From positions 682,001 to 746,000 of the forward strand of contig NZ_FNKN01000001.1 of the NCBI RefSeq assembly GCF_900102175.1: a DNA stretch of 64,000 bases, in the 5' to 3' direction. Shown piece after piece: positions 1 to 9,749 of this stretch. This stretch comes from Microbacterium sp. cf332. Its GTDB lineage: Bacteria > Actinomycetota > Actinomycetes > Actinomycetales > Microbacteriaceae. The translations under genes were made by a program, and so were the position numbers. The notes below the pieces were generated by a model. That model made no database searches, was not told where the DNA came from, and saw only the letters and a list, made by a program, of their open reading frames with translations. Numbering within the stretch: position 1 is the stretch's first letter; each line of letters starts with the position of its first letter.

Positions 1-1696
1 GGTCGAGTCGCTCGGCCCCCGCCGGACCGGTCTCGTCGTCACCGAGCTGCCCTACATGGTCGGGCCCGAGCGCATCATCGAGAAGATCAAGGATGCCGTC
101 AACGCGAAGAAGCTCACCGGCATCTCCGACGTCCAGGACTTCACCGACCGCAACCACGGGCTCCGTCTCGTCATCACCATCAAGACGGGCTTCGACCCGA
201 ACGCCGTGCTCGAGCAGCTCTACCGGCTCACGCCGCTCGAGGACTCGTTCGGCATCAACAATGTCGCGCTCGTCGAGGGACAACCGCAGACGCTCGGTCT
301 GAAGGAGCTGCTGCGGGTCTATCTCGACCACCGCATCGAGGTCGTCACCCGGCGCAGCCGGTACCGCCTCGCGCGCAAGCAGGAGCGCCTACACCTCGTC
401 GAGGGCCTGCTCATCGCCATCCTCGACATCGACGAGGTCATCCAGGTCATCCGCGCCTCCGATGACGGCGAGCAGGCCCGTGGCCGCCTGATGGACGTCT
501 TCGACCTCTCGCAGCCGCAAGCCGAATACATCCTCGAGCTGCGCCTGCGCCGGCTGACGAAGTTCTCACGCATCGAGCTCGAGACCGAGCGCGACCAGTT
601 GAAGGCCGAGATCGCGCACCTCGAGGAGCTGCTCGCGAGCGACGTGCTCCTGCGTGCGCAGGTCGCGCGCGAACTCGAGGCGGCCTCCGACACCTACGGC
701 ACCCCGCGCCGCACCCTCCTCCTCAACGGCGGGCCCGTCACGGCCCGCTCGGGCAAGAAGGCCGGCGCAGACCTGCAGATCGCCGACGCCCCCTGCCGGG
801 TGTTCCTCTCGGCGACGGGGCGGATGGTCCGGGCAGAGCTCGGCGACGATCTGCTCAGCAGCGGGATCGTTCCCCCGGCGCGCCGCAGCAAGCACGACGC
901 CATCCGTTCCGCCGTCGACACCACGGTGCGCGGCGACCTCGGCGCGGTCACCAGCTCCGGCCGTCTCGTGCGCTTCTCCCCCGTCGACCTGCCCTCGGTC
1001 CCCGGCAACAGCGTGCAGCTCGCCGCCGGCTCGAAGGCCGATCAGTACCTGGGCCTCGGGGCCAACGAGCACGTCGTGGCGATCGTGCCGCTCACCGGCG
1101 AGCCGCCGGTCGCGGTGGGAACAGCGCAGGGCGTCGTCAAGCGCGTCTCGGCCAGCGAGCTCGCCCCGGGCAAGCCCGACGCCGAGATCATCTCGTTGAA
1201 GCCCGGCGACCGTGTCGTCGGAGCGGCTCCGGCCGCGGACGGCAGCGAGCTCGTCTTCGTCACCTCCGACGCTCAGCTCCTGCGCTTCGACGCTGCGGCC
1301 GTGCGGCCGCAGGGACGCGCCGCGGGAGGTATGGCAGGGGTGCGCGTGACCGACGGAGAGCGCGTCGTCGCGTTCACGGCCGTCGCCGCATCCGACGACA
1401 CCGTCGTGGTGACGATCGCCGGATCGACGCAGTCGCTCGCGGGAGCGGATGCCGGCAGCGGCAAGGTGTCTGCGTTCGCGGAGTTCCCCCCGAAGGGGCG
1501 GGCGACCGGCGGTGTCCGCGCGCAACGCTTCCTGCGCGGCGAGGACACGCTGACGCTCGCCTGGGTCGGCGACTCACCGCGTGCCGTGGGCCCCGACGGC
1601 GCCACGCGCGCTCTGCCCGAGGCGGGCGCGAAACGCGACGCGTCGGGACAGCCCCTCGAGGGCGTCATCGGCGCCATCGGCACCGTCGTCGGCTAG
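1..1696 (+). CDS. parC: DNA topoisomerase IV (gyrase-type) subunit A, 5' truncated by the window
   Basis: C-terminal part of a type IIA topoisomerase A subunit; the coding frame is already open at base 2, so the start and the catalytic tyrosine lie outside the window. The visible part begins in the core domain (TGLVVTELPYMVGPERIIEK), passes through the coiled-coil and dimerisation region (QAEYILELRLRRLTKFSRIE) and ends in a beta-pinwheel domain with repeated blades such as FLSATGRMVRAEL, VTSSGRLVRFS and GTAQGVVKRV. It converges on the B subunit gene. In Streptomyces, as I recall, the parE/parC homologues also lie near the principal sigma factor gene, which favours topoisomerase IV over gyrase; that assignment is inferred. 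Confidence 0.85.
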   Translation, partial: VESLGPRRTGLVVTELPYMVGPERIIEKIKDAVNAKKLTGISDVQDFTDRNHGLRLVITIKTGFDPNAVLEQLYRLTPLEDSFGINNVALVEGQPQTLGLKELLRVYLDHRIEVVTRRSRYRLARKQERLHLVEGLLIAILDIDEVIQVIRASDDGEQARGRLMDVFDLSQPQAEYILELRLRRLTKFSRIELETERDQLKAEIAHLEELLASDVLLRAQVARELEAASDTYGTPRRTLLLNGGPVTARSGKKAGADLQIADAPCRVFLSATGRMVRAELGDDLLSSGIVPPARRSKHDAIRSAVDTTVRGDLGAVTSSGRLVRFSPVDLPSVPGNSVQLAAGSKADQYLGLGANEHVVAIVPLTGEPPVAVGTAQGVVKRVSASELAPGKPDAEIISLKPGDRVVGAAPAADGSELVFVTSDAQLLRFDAAAVRPQGRAAGGMAGVRVTDGERVVAFTAVAASDDTVVVTIAGSTQSLAGADAGSGKVSAFAEFPPKGRATGGVRAQRFLRGEDTLTLAWVGDSPRAVGPDGATRALPEAGAKRDASGQPLEGVIGAIGTVVG

Positions 1697-1844
1697 CCCG
1701 GGGGCATGCCGTATTCCGGAGCACGGCGCCGGCCTCGGAAGCTCGGCCGGGAACTCCCCCGAGCTCGCGTCATCCCCGGCGTCCGCGTCATCCCCCGAGC
1801 TTCGTGCGTGCCTCCGCGTCGTCGTGGCCGCGACGCCGGGCGGG

Positions 1845-3914
1845 TCAGGCGTCGATTGCCTCGCGCGAGAGCCGGTCGCTCGACGTGACGATGAAGTCGC
1901 GACGCGGGGCGACCTCGTTGCCCATCAGCAGCTCGAATACGGCGTTCGCGGCGTCGGCGTCTTCGACGCGGACGCGGCGAAGCGTGCGGCCCGCCCGGTC
2001 CATCGTCGTGGTCGCGAGCTGATCGGCGTCCATCTCGCCGAGGCCCTTGTACCGCTGCACGGGCTCCTGCCACTTGCGCCCCGATTTGCGGAGCTTTGCG
2101 AGCAGGCCGTGCAACTCACCCTCGGAATACGTGTAGATGGTCTCGTTCGGCTTCGAACCGGGGTTCATCACGACGACGCGGTGAAGCGGGGGCACCGCGG
2201 CGAAGACGCGACCCTCTTCGATCAGGGGGCGCATGTACCGGAAGAAGAGCGTCAGCAGGAGCGTGCGGATGTGGGCGCCGTCGACGTCGGCGTCGCTCAT
2301 CAGGATGACCTTGCCGTAGCGCGCGGCGCTGAGATCGAACGAGCGTCCCGATCCGGCGCCGATGACCTGGATGATCGCGGCGCACTCGGCGTTCGAGAGC
2401 ATGTCGCTCACCGACGCCTTCTGCACGTTGAGGATCTTGCCGCGGATGGGGAGCAACGCCTGGTACTCGCTGTTCCGCGCGTGCTTAGCGGTGCCCAGCG
2501 CCGAATCGCCCTCGACGATGAACAGCTCCGACTCGGCGACGTCGTTGCTTCGGCAGTCCGCGAGCTTCGCGGGCAACGACGACGACTCGAGAGCGGTCTT
2601 TCGCCGCTGCGTCTCTTTGTGGGTGCGCGCCGAGATGCGCGCCTTCATCTCGGAGACGACCTTCTCGAGCAGCTGACCCGTCTGCGCCTTGTCGTCGCGC
2701 CGGGTGGACGCGAACAACGCGCCCATCTCTCGGTTCACGACGGACGCGACGATCTGTCGCACCGCCGGCGTGCCGAGGATCTCCTTCGTCTGCCCCTCGA
2801 ACTGCGGCTCGGGAAGACGCACCGTGAGCACGGCGGTGAGACCGGCGAGGATGTCGTCCTTCTCGAGCTTGTCGTTGCCGACCTTCAGCCGCCGCGCGTT
2901 CTGCTCGACCTGGCTGCGAACGACCTTCATGAGGCCCTGCTCGAAGCCCTGCTGGTGCGTGCCGCCCTTGGGCGTCGCGATGATGTTGACGAACGACCGT
3001 GTGACCGTCTCGTAGCTGGTCCCCCACCGCAGCGCGATATCGACCTCGCACGTGCGCTCGACCTCGGTGGGCACCATCGCGCCGTTCGCCTGCAGCACCG
3101 GCACCGTCTCGGTGAACGTGCCGTCGCCGGTCAGGCGCCAGGTGTCGGTGATCGGCGCGTCGGGCGCGAGGAACTCCGCGAACTCCGAGATGCCGCCGTC
3201 GAAGCGATAGGTCGTCTCGACCCGCTCCTCGCCCCGGTCGTCGGCGATGACGATCTCGAGCCCCGGAACGAGGAAGGCGGTCTGCCGAGCGCGCTGCACG
3301 AGTTCGTCGAGGTGGAACGCGGCATCCTTCGTGAAGATCTGCCGATCGGCCCAGTAGCGGATGCGGGTGCCGCTCGTGCCCCGCGGTGCCTTGCCGACGA
3401 TGCGCAGCTCGGACGAGCGCTCGAACGGGGTGAACTCGGAGTCGGGCGTGTCTCCGGCGAAGAGCCCGGGCTCGCCGCGGTGGAAGGACATCGCGTAGGT
3501 CTTGCCCGCGCGGTCGACCTCGACGTCGAGGCGCTCGGACAGCGCGTTGACGACCGAGGCGCCGACGCCGTGCAGGCCTCCGGACGCGGCGTAGGAGCCG
3601 CCGCCGAACTTGCCTCCCGCGTGCAGCTTGGTGAACACGACCTCGACGCCCGTCAGACCCGTGCGGGGCTCGACGTCGACGGGGATGCCGCGGGCGCGGT
3701 CGCGTACCTCGACGCTGCCGTCGGCGTGCAGGACGATGTCGATGCGGCTGCCGAACCCGCCGAGGGCCTCGTCGACGGAATTGTCGATGATCTCCCACAG
3801 GCAGTGCATCAGACCCCGGGAGTCGGTCGAGCCGATGTACATGCCGGGACGTTTGCGGACGGCCTCGAGCCCTTCGAGCACCTGGAGGTGGTGGGCGGAA
3901 TACTCAGCTGTCAC
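1845..3914 (-). CDS. parE: DNA topoisomerase IV (gyrase-type) subunit B
   Basis: ATPase subunit, 689 aa from a GTG start (VTAEYSAHHLQVLEG). GHKL ATPase motifs are clear near the N-terminus: GLEAVRKRPGMYIG, EIIDNSVDEAL and GGLHGVGASVVNAL. The Toprim domain shows LFIVEGDSALG and LMSDADVDGAHI, and the C-terminus has the conserved YKGLGEMDADQL. The frame stays open upstream of the chosen start, but that extension is unlike the family, whose proteins begin shortly before the YSAHHLQVLEGLEAVRKRP segment. It pairs with the convergent A-subunit gene. Gyrase itself is presumably encoded elsewhere, so paralogy with gyrB cannot be excluded from this window. Confidence 0.88.
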   Translation of the reverse strand: MTAEYSAHHLQVLEGLEAVRKRPGMYIGSTDSRGLMHCLWEIIDNSVDEALGGFGSRIDIVLHADGSVEVRDRARGIPVDVEPRTGLTGVEVVFTKLHAGGKFGGGSYAASGGLHGVGASVVNALSERLDVEVDRAGKTYAMSFHRGEPGLFAGDTPDSEFTPFERSSELRIVGKAPRGTSGTRIRYWADRQIFTKDAAFHLDELVQRARQTAFLVPGLEIVIADDRGEERVETTYRFDGGISEFAEFLAPDAPITDTWRLTGDGTFTETVPVLQANGAMVPTEVERTCEVDIALRWGTSYETVTRSFVNIIATPKGGTHQQGFEQGLMKVVRSQVEQNARRLKVGNDKLEKDDILAGLTAVLTVRLPEPQFEGQTKEILGTPAVRQIVASVVNREMGALFASTRRDDKAQTGQLLEKVVSEMKARISARTHKETQRRKTALESSSLPAKLADCRSNDVAESELFIVEGDSALGTAKHARNSEYQALLPIRGKILNVQKASVSDMLSNAECAAIIQVIGAGSGRSFDLSAARYGKVILMSDADVDGAHIRTLLLTLFFRYMRPLIEEGRVFAAVPPLHRVVVMNPGSKPNETIYTYSEGELHGLLAKLRKSGRKWQEPVQRYKGLGEMDADQLATTTMDRAGRTLRRVRVEDADAANAVFELLMGNEVAPRRDFIVTSSDRLSREAIDA

Positions 3915-4108
3915 GATCTCCAAGCGTATCCGGCGCCACCGACACGACGGGGAGGACACACGCTCCTCGTCATGACCGCACGCCTCGTGCGGGCGCTGAG
4001 CGTACGCGTAGAGCGAAATGATCGTCAAATGGGGCATACCCCGGGCTGGTCATGGTTGTATCGAAGGCACTCAGTTGCACGACCCGATCGACCGAGGAGG
4101 CACCCGTC

Positions 4109-4327
4109 ATGACCACGAACACTTCCGAGAGCACCGCCGTCCTCGATCACCGCCTGACCGCGGCCGATCGCTGCGATTCGTGCGGCGCCCAGGCCTACAT
4201 CGCCGCCGAGGTCAACGGCAGCGAGCTTCTCTTCTGCGCCCACCACGGTCGCAAGTACGAGGAGAAGCTCCGCGCCGTGGCCACGAGCTGGCACGACGAG
4301 ACCTCGCGTCTCGTCGCCGCGGGCTGA
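4109..4327 (+). CDS. DUF7455-type small zinc-ribbon-like protein
   Basis: A 72-aa protein starting MTTNTSESTAVLDH, with a strong ribosome binding site (GAGGAGG at 4094-4100) nine bases before the ATG. The core LTAADRCDSCGAQAY followed by LLFCAHHGRKYEE gives a C-x2-C ... C-x2-H pattern, probably one metal-binding site. This matches a small actinobacterial family of unknown function, commonly found near sigA. A very strong hairpin terminator follows the stop codon, so it appears to be a single-gene transcript. Confidence 0.75.
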   Translation: MTTNTSESTAVLDHRLTAADRCDSCGAQAYIAAEVNGSELLFCAHHGRKYEEKLRAVATSWHDETSRLVAAG

Positions 4328-4343
4328 ACCAGCGGCTTCACGA

Positions 4344-4376
4344 CGAAAGCCCCGAGCATCGCGCTCGGGGCTTTCG
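4344..4376. terminator. Bidirectional hairpin terminator
   Basis: A perfect 14-bp stem (4344-4357 with 4363-4376) around a 5-base loop lies between the DUF7455 gene and the convergent ATP-grasp gene; it can serve both strands. Confidence 0.8.
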
Positions 4377-4394
4377 CGTTGCCGCGGATGCGTC

Positions 4395-5402
4395 TCAGAA
4401 GCCGACGGCGGCCTGGTAGACGGGCAGCAGTCCCGTACGCACGCCCGAGGCGGACGGCTTGGGCTGGAAGACGCTCGAGTTGTGGTTGCCCTCGATGACG
4501 ACGGGGCCGTTCGGCGTGATCGCGAGATCCCAACCGACGTAGGGCGCCTCGGGGGTGCGGCGGGCCAGAGACTCCGTCAGCGCCAGCACCTGATCGAACA
4601 GCGGCACCGTGAAGCCCACGATCGGGGTGCCCGTGACCGGATGCTCGCGATAGACGTTGGAGTTCTTGTCGACGCCCGGGTACAGCGCCACACCGTGCTC
4701 GTCGAGCATCGTGAACATGCCGCCCGAGGCGAAGTTGTCGATGACGTCGCCGTTCCCGATGCGAAGCACACCGGCGAGGAGGCGGACGTCGCCCTCCGGG
4801 GTGAGGAACGTGATCATCCGCACCGTGTTGACGCTGTCTGGGTACAGCGACGCCATGTCGGGGTGCTGCACGATGAACTCGTCGACGATCGATTGGCCGG
4901 CAGCGGTCGCCTCGGCGCGGAAGGCCGCGGCATCCGTCACGTTCTCGTGCAGGGTGATCCCGCCGCCGCCGTGGCCGTCGAGCGGCTTGGCGAGGACCTT
5001 GGGGTGGCGCTCGAGGAAGGCGCCGAGCTCCACGTCGTCGACGTCGCGCAGGTCGAGCGTCTCGCGACCGAGCAGGTCGGCGTACTCACGGGCGAACCGG
5101 CGCTTGTCCTCGAGCTTGGCGCGCCCCTCGGGCGTGTTGTGCATGCGCGTGATCCGGAACGACTTGGGATGCGTCATCCACGTGGCCCGCTCGCGGGCGT
5201 TGAGCAGGCGGATGTCCCACACGGCGTAGTCGCGGAACCCCATGTCGTACTTGACGGAACACCACAGCATGTCGGCGACGATGACCGGCAGCGGCGCCTT
5301 CGACACCTTCTGCACCTGTCGACCGAACTCGACGAGATTGCCGACCCGCACGTTGCGGGCGCGGTCGAGGAGGTAGCCCAGCCGGACGCGTGATCGACCC
5401 AT
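4395..5402 (-). CDS. ATP-grasp family ligase (sugar-transfer-associated ATP-grasp type), copy 1
   Basis: A 335-aa protein (MGRSRVRLGYLLDRAR...). ATP-grasp features are the nucleotide-binding strand and glycine-rich loop VLAKPLDGHGGGGI, the SVNTVRMITF strand, and the metal-binding end VVIEGNHN. ATP-grasp enzymes activate a carboxylate as an acyl phosphate and join it to an amine or thiol; the substrate here is unknown. It is the last gene of the sigA - CofE-like - ATP-grasp - ATP-grasp unit, 47 bases after its paralogue, with which it shares the near-identical C-terminal pattern NHNxxVFQxKPSxSGxRxGLLP. The duplication is tandem. Family membership resembles PF14397; this is from motif recall and not a search. 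Confidence 0.75.
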   Translation of the reverse strand: MGRSRVRLGYLLDRARNVRVGNLVEFGRQVQKVSKAPLPVIVADMLWCSVKYDMGFRDYAVWDIRLLNARERATWMTHPKSFRITRMHNTPEGRAKLEDKRRFAREYADLLGRETLDLRDVDDVELGAFLERHPKVLAKPLDGHGGGGITLHENVTDAAAFRAEATAAGQSIVDEFIVQHPDMASLYPDSVNTVRMITFLTPEGDVRLLAGVLRIGNGDVIDNFASGGMFTMLDEHGVALYPGVDKNSNVYREHPVTGTPIVGFTVPLFDQVLALTESLARRTPEAPYVGWDLAITPNGPVVIEGNHNSSVFQPKPSASGVRTGLLPVYQAAVGF

Positions 5403-5449
5403 TGCTCGTTTCTCCGTGTTCTCCGTGGTGGGGGTGGCGGAGCGACCGC

Positions 5450-6472
5450 TCAGAAGCGCATCGCGGCGCGGTAGCGCGGCAGCAGTCCGCGCCGGATCCC
5501 CGACACCGACGGCTTCGATTGGAACACACCGGTGTTGTGGTTGCCCTCGATGACGACGGGACGTTCCGGCGTGATCGCGACGTCCCAGCCGATGTAGGGC
5601 ATCTCGGGAACCCGCCGCGCGAGGCGGTCGACGAGCTCGAGCACCTCGGGATACAACGGCACCTGGTAGCCCGTGATGGCGACGCCGGTGATGGGATGCG
5701 TCTCGAAGGGATGCCCCTCCTCATCGCTCGCCGCGTGCAGCGCACGACCGTCCGCGTCGAGCATCGTGTACATGCCGCCGTTGGAGAAGTTGTCGATGAC
5801 GCCGCCGTTGCCGACCTTCAGCACCGCTGCGAGGACGTGCACGACGTCGTCGGGATCGCGGTAGGTCACGACGCGCAGCGAGTTGACGCTGCCCGGGTAC
5901 AGACGAGCCATCTCGGGGTGCTGCTCGAGCACCTCTTCGACGAGCGTCTCCCCCGTGCGCAGCAGCTCCTCGCGGAACGCCGCCGTGTCGCCGACGGTCG
6001 CGACGTCGCGCATCGTGATGCCGTTGCCCCCGACACCGCCGGGGTTCTTGGTGATGACCCGTTCGCGCCCCTCGAGGAATGCCGCGAGCGCCGCCACGTC
6101 GGTCGCCGTGACGTCGAGCCAGGCGCGACCGAGCTCGTCGCCGAAACGGTGTGCGAACTGCAGCTTGTCGTCGAAGACGCCGCGGATCGAGTCGTCGTTC
6201 AGGCGACGCGAGAGATGGAACGACTTCGGGTCGGTCATGTACGTCCGACGTTCGCGACCACGGAGGATGCGGAAGTCCCACTCCGAGTAGTTCTCGAAGG
6301 TCGTCTCGTAGCGGACCGCACACCACGCCATGTCGGCGGCGACCCACCAGACGGGAGCCTTCGACAGCGTCGCGGACTGGCGCGCGAACTGCATCACTCG
6401 CTCGCGGTCGAAGGAGGTGACGCGGCGGACGAAGAAGCGCGCACGGCGATAGAGCCGGTTCACCGCCCCCAC
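5450..6472 (-). CDS. ATP-grasp family ligase (sugar-transfer-associated ATP-grasp type), copy 2
   Basis: About 340 aa from the GTG one base after the stop of the CofE-like gene (VGAVNRLYRRARFF); a second GTG three codons later (6463) is possible. The longer open frame upstream lies inside the CofE-like gene and is rejected. Diagnostic segments are VITKNPGGVGGNGITM (glycine-rich ATP loop), SVNSLRVVTY and VVIEGNHN. It is a tandem paralogue of the next gene downstream. Nearly zero spacing from the CofE-like gene implies translational coupling and a shared pathway. Substrate unknown; joining of amino acids or peptide-like units is plausible given its neighbour. Confidence 0.72.
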   Translation of the reverse strand: MGAVNRLYRRARFFVRRVTSFDRERVMQFARQSATLSKAPVWWVAADMAWCAVRYETTFENYSEWDFRILRGRERRTYMTDPKSFHLSRRLNDDSIRGVFDDKLQFAHRFGDELGRAWLDVTATDVAALAAFLEGRERVITKNPGGVGGNGITMRDVATVGDTAAFREELLRTGETLVEEVLEQHPEMARLYPGSVNSLRVVTYRDPDDVVHVLAAVLKVGNGGVIDNFSNGGMYTMLDADGRALHAASDEEGHPFETHPITGVAITGYQVPLYPEVLELVDRLARRVPEMPYIGWDVAITPERPVVIEGNHNTGVFQSKPSVSGIRRGLLPRYRAAMRF

Positions 6473-6473
6473 G

Positions 6474-7168
6474 TCAGGCCTCGCGGATGACGCCGAGCGG
6501 CGTCGACTGGTGACCTTGGCCCAGCGGGTTGTCGCGCAGGATGCGCACCAGCCGCTGCTCCCCGGCCCTGTCGAGCGTCGAGCCGAGGATGTTGCCGCCG
6601 ATGTCGTTGATGTCGACCACCGCCACCTCGGCGCCACCACCGAGCTGAGCCTTGATGCTCGACGCGACGCCGCCGGGGTCGGCGGGACCGAGGACGACCG
6701 CCTTGTTGTACGGCGGGATCGTCCCCGACGTCGGGCCGTCGATCGCCCGCGCCTTGTCGCCCGCCACGCGGTAGAAGTCGCCGCGCCGGCCGAGCACCTT
6801 GGTGACGGCGCTGACGGCCGCCGCCAAGAGGATGCGCGGGGTGCCGCACTCGCGCAGCGCCATCTCCATCGTCTCGGGCATGCCCAGACCGATGCCGTAG
6901 GGCGTGCGCGTGACGTACTTCGACAGGAGACGCGCCAGCGGGCGCACCCGGATCTCGTCGAGGGTGAACGAGCGACCCTGCGTGATCGCGACGATCTTCT
7001 CGGTGACGAACAGCAGGTCGCCCGGCTGGACGACGGCCGCGGCGTACTCCGAGATGATGCTCCCGAGATCGTCGCCGGGCATCACCACGCGCGTGCGGAT
7101 CGGGATACGCGCATATGCGGTGCCGTCGACGACGACCTCGAGGGCCTTGCCCTCGTTCGCGGCGGCGG

Positions 7169-7172
<4 letters not shown>
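6474..7172 (-). CDS. CofE-like (coenzyme F420-0 gamma-glutamyl ligase family) protein, divergent
   Basis: A 232-aa protein that resembles the F420-0:gamma-glutamyl ligase fold, with [16 protein letters not shown] and [17 protein letters not shown] in the N-terminal third. CofE adds glutamate to F420-0 using GTP. Several segments I associate with true CofE, around HGFVxANAGVD and DTFGRPWR, are not present; the equivalent places read [16 protein letters not shown] and [13 protein letters not shown], so another ligation reaction is likely. Its GTG start overlaps the sigA stop by four bases (GTGA), and two ATP-grasp genes follow at once. No other F420 synthesis gene is in the window. Confidence 0.65.
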
Positions 7173-8497
<1,325 letters not shown>

Positions 8498-8731
8498 GGT
8501 TAGCCTCTCACCGGCGCGAACGCACCGGGTTCTCGGACACTAGTAAGACCCTTGTCAAGTCCCCGCCTCTCGAACGAACGAGGTGCACAGGATCGACAAC
8601 GGGTCAGGTCCTTCATTGTCTCATATCTCGTGCGCTGTTCCTGCGCAAGCATTCATTCCTATGAGAACGCCGACGGCGCGCGTCGCATTCCCCCGGCGGT
8701 CGGAGGGCGAGGGGCGGGAGGGGCGCCGGGC

Positions 8732-9658
8732 TCAGGCCCGGCCGCGCTTGTCGTCGTCGCCCGGGGGACGCGAGGCGAGGAAGCGCTCGAGCTCGGCCGC
8801 GAGCTCGTCCGCGCTCGGAAGATCACCCGTATGGATGATGGGCTGCCCGAGGGCCGATCCCGCCATGTACGAGTCGTAGCGCTCCTCGAGCGTGTGCAGC
8901 ATCGTCGTCAGCTCCTCGCTGCCCGACACCTGGTCCTGGACCTTCTCGAGGTAGTCGCGGTTCTCGTTGCGGAGCGTGTCGCTGTCGAAGACCAGACCCG
9001 TCGCGACGCTCAGGCTGTCGAGACCGGCGATCGCCGCGGCGGGGTACTCGGTGTCGCCCAGGTAGTGCGGCACGAGCAGCGCGAATCCGGCGACACGGGC
9101 ATCCGCCTCGGCGAGACGGAGCTCGAGCAGGTGCCCGGCCGTCGCGGGGATCTGCGTGCGGGGCTGCCAGACCGAGTGCGCCGCGGTCAGCTCCGAGCGC
9201 GTCCCGCTGACGGTCGCGCCGATCGGACGGGTGTGCGGTACCGGCATCGGGATGGCGTGCACCCACGTGATCGAGGCGACCTGCATGCCCTCGGCGAGAC
9301 CCACGACCGTCTCGGCGAACGCCTCCCACGCGAAGTCGGGCTCGTACCCCGCCAGCAGGACGAACGGCTGCCCGAGCGAATCGTGCGCGAGCGACAGCTC
9401 GAGCCGGGGAGCGCGATAGTCGGTCAGATGGTCTTCGTCGAAGGTGACGACAGGCCGACGTGCGCGGTAGTCGAAGAGGACGTCGTTGTCGAACGCGACG
9501 ACCGCGGTGGGGTCCAGCTCGCCGCGGAAGTACTCCACGATGCGGGTCACGGCACCGCCCGCGTCGGTGAACCCGGTCAGCGCGATGACGAGCGGCAGCC
9601 CGGCCGGGACGGGCGGCGACCCGGCGGCACGTGCGTAGAGCGGTCCGGACAGTGGCAT
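8732..9658 (-). CDS. PAC2 family protein (proteasome assembly chaperone-like)
   Basis: A 308-aa protein matching the PAC2 family common in actinobacteria, with PLVIALTGFTDAGGAV near the N-terminus, VTFDEDHLTDYRAPRLEL and the later FALLVPHYLGDTEYPAAA segment. The family resembles eukaryotic proteasome-assembly chaperones, but its bacterial role is unsettled. The ATG lies six bases after a TAGAGT -10 element (9665-9670, minus strand), which suggests a leaderless mRNA and fixes the start. The C-terminus is charged (RPPGDDDKRGRA). Confidence 0.8.
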   Translation of the reverse strand: MPLSGPLYARAAGSPPVPAGLPLVIALTGFTDAGGAVTRIVEYFRGELDPTAVVAFDNDVLFDYRARRPVVTFDEDHLTDYRAPRLELSLAHDSLGQPFVLLAGYEPDFAWEAFAETVVGLAEGMQVASITWVHAIPMPVPHTRPIGATVSGTRSELTAAHSVWQPRTQIPATAGHLLELRLAEADARVAGFALLVPHYLGDTEYPAAAIAGLDSLSVATGLVFDSDTLRNENRDYLEKVQDQVSGSEELTTMLHTLEERYDSYMAGSALGQPIIHTGDLPSADELAAELERFLASRPPGDDDKRGRA

Positions 9659-9664
9659 GTCACA

Positions 9665-9670
9665 ACTCTA
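9665..9670 (-). promoter_or_regulatory. -10 element of the PAC2 gene, leaderless type
   Basis: TAGAGT on the minus strand ends six bases before the ATG at 9658, so transcription should begin at or beside the start codon. Confidence 0.6.
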
Positions 9671-9737
9671 CGAGCCCCTCCCCCTCGCGGACGCGGCTCG
9701 CCCCTCGCTGACAGCGAACGCCGACGGCGGGCGAACC

Positions 9738-9743
9738 TAGGAT
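9738..9743 (+). promoter_or_regulatory. -10 element of pepA, leaderless type
   Basis: TAGGAT is followed by GGGAGG and then the ATG. The GGGAGG touches the start codon and is too close to act as a normal ribosome binding site, so the leaderless reading fits better. Confidence 0.6.
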
Positions 9744-9749
9744 GGGAGG

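Noticed and set aside
1581-4112. An open frame of over 800 codons on the plus strand
   Set aside because: It is antisense to parE; its translation is low in conserved motifs and rich in Arg/Val/Asp, as expected for the reverse of a high-GC gene. parE has complete family motifs.
4395-6472. Similarity between two adjacent segments as a possible DNA repeat
   Set aside because: It is the tandem duplication of the ATP-grasp gene; the similarity is at protein level and diverged.
8535-8560. TTGACA followed by TAGTGT on the minus strand as the sigA promoter
   Set aside because: The spacer is only about 10 bases, too short for a sigma-70 promoter. I could not choose a sigA promoter with confidence.
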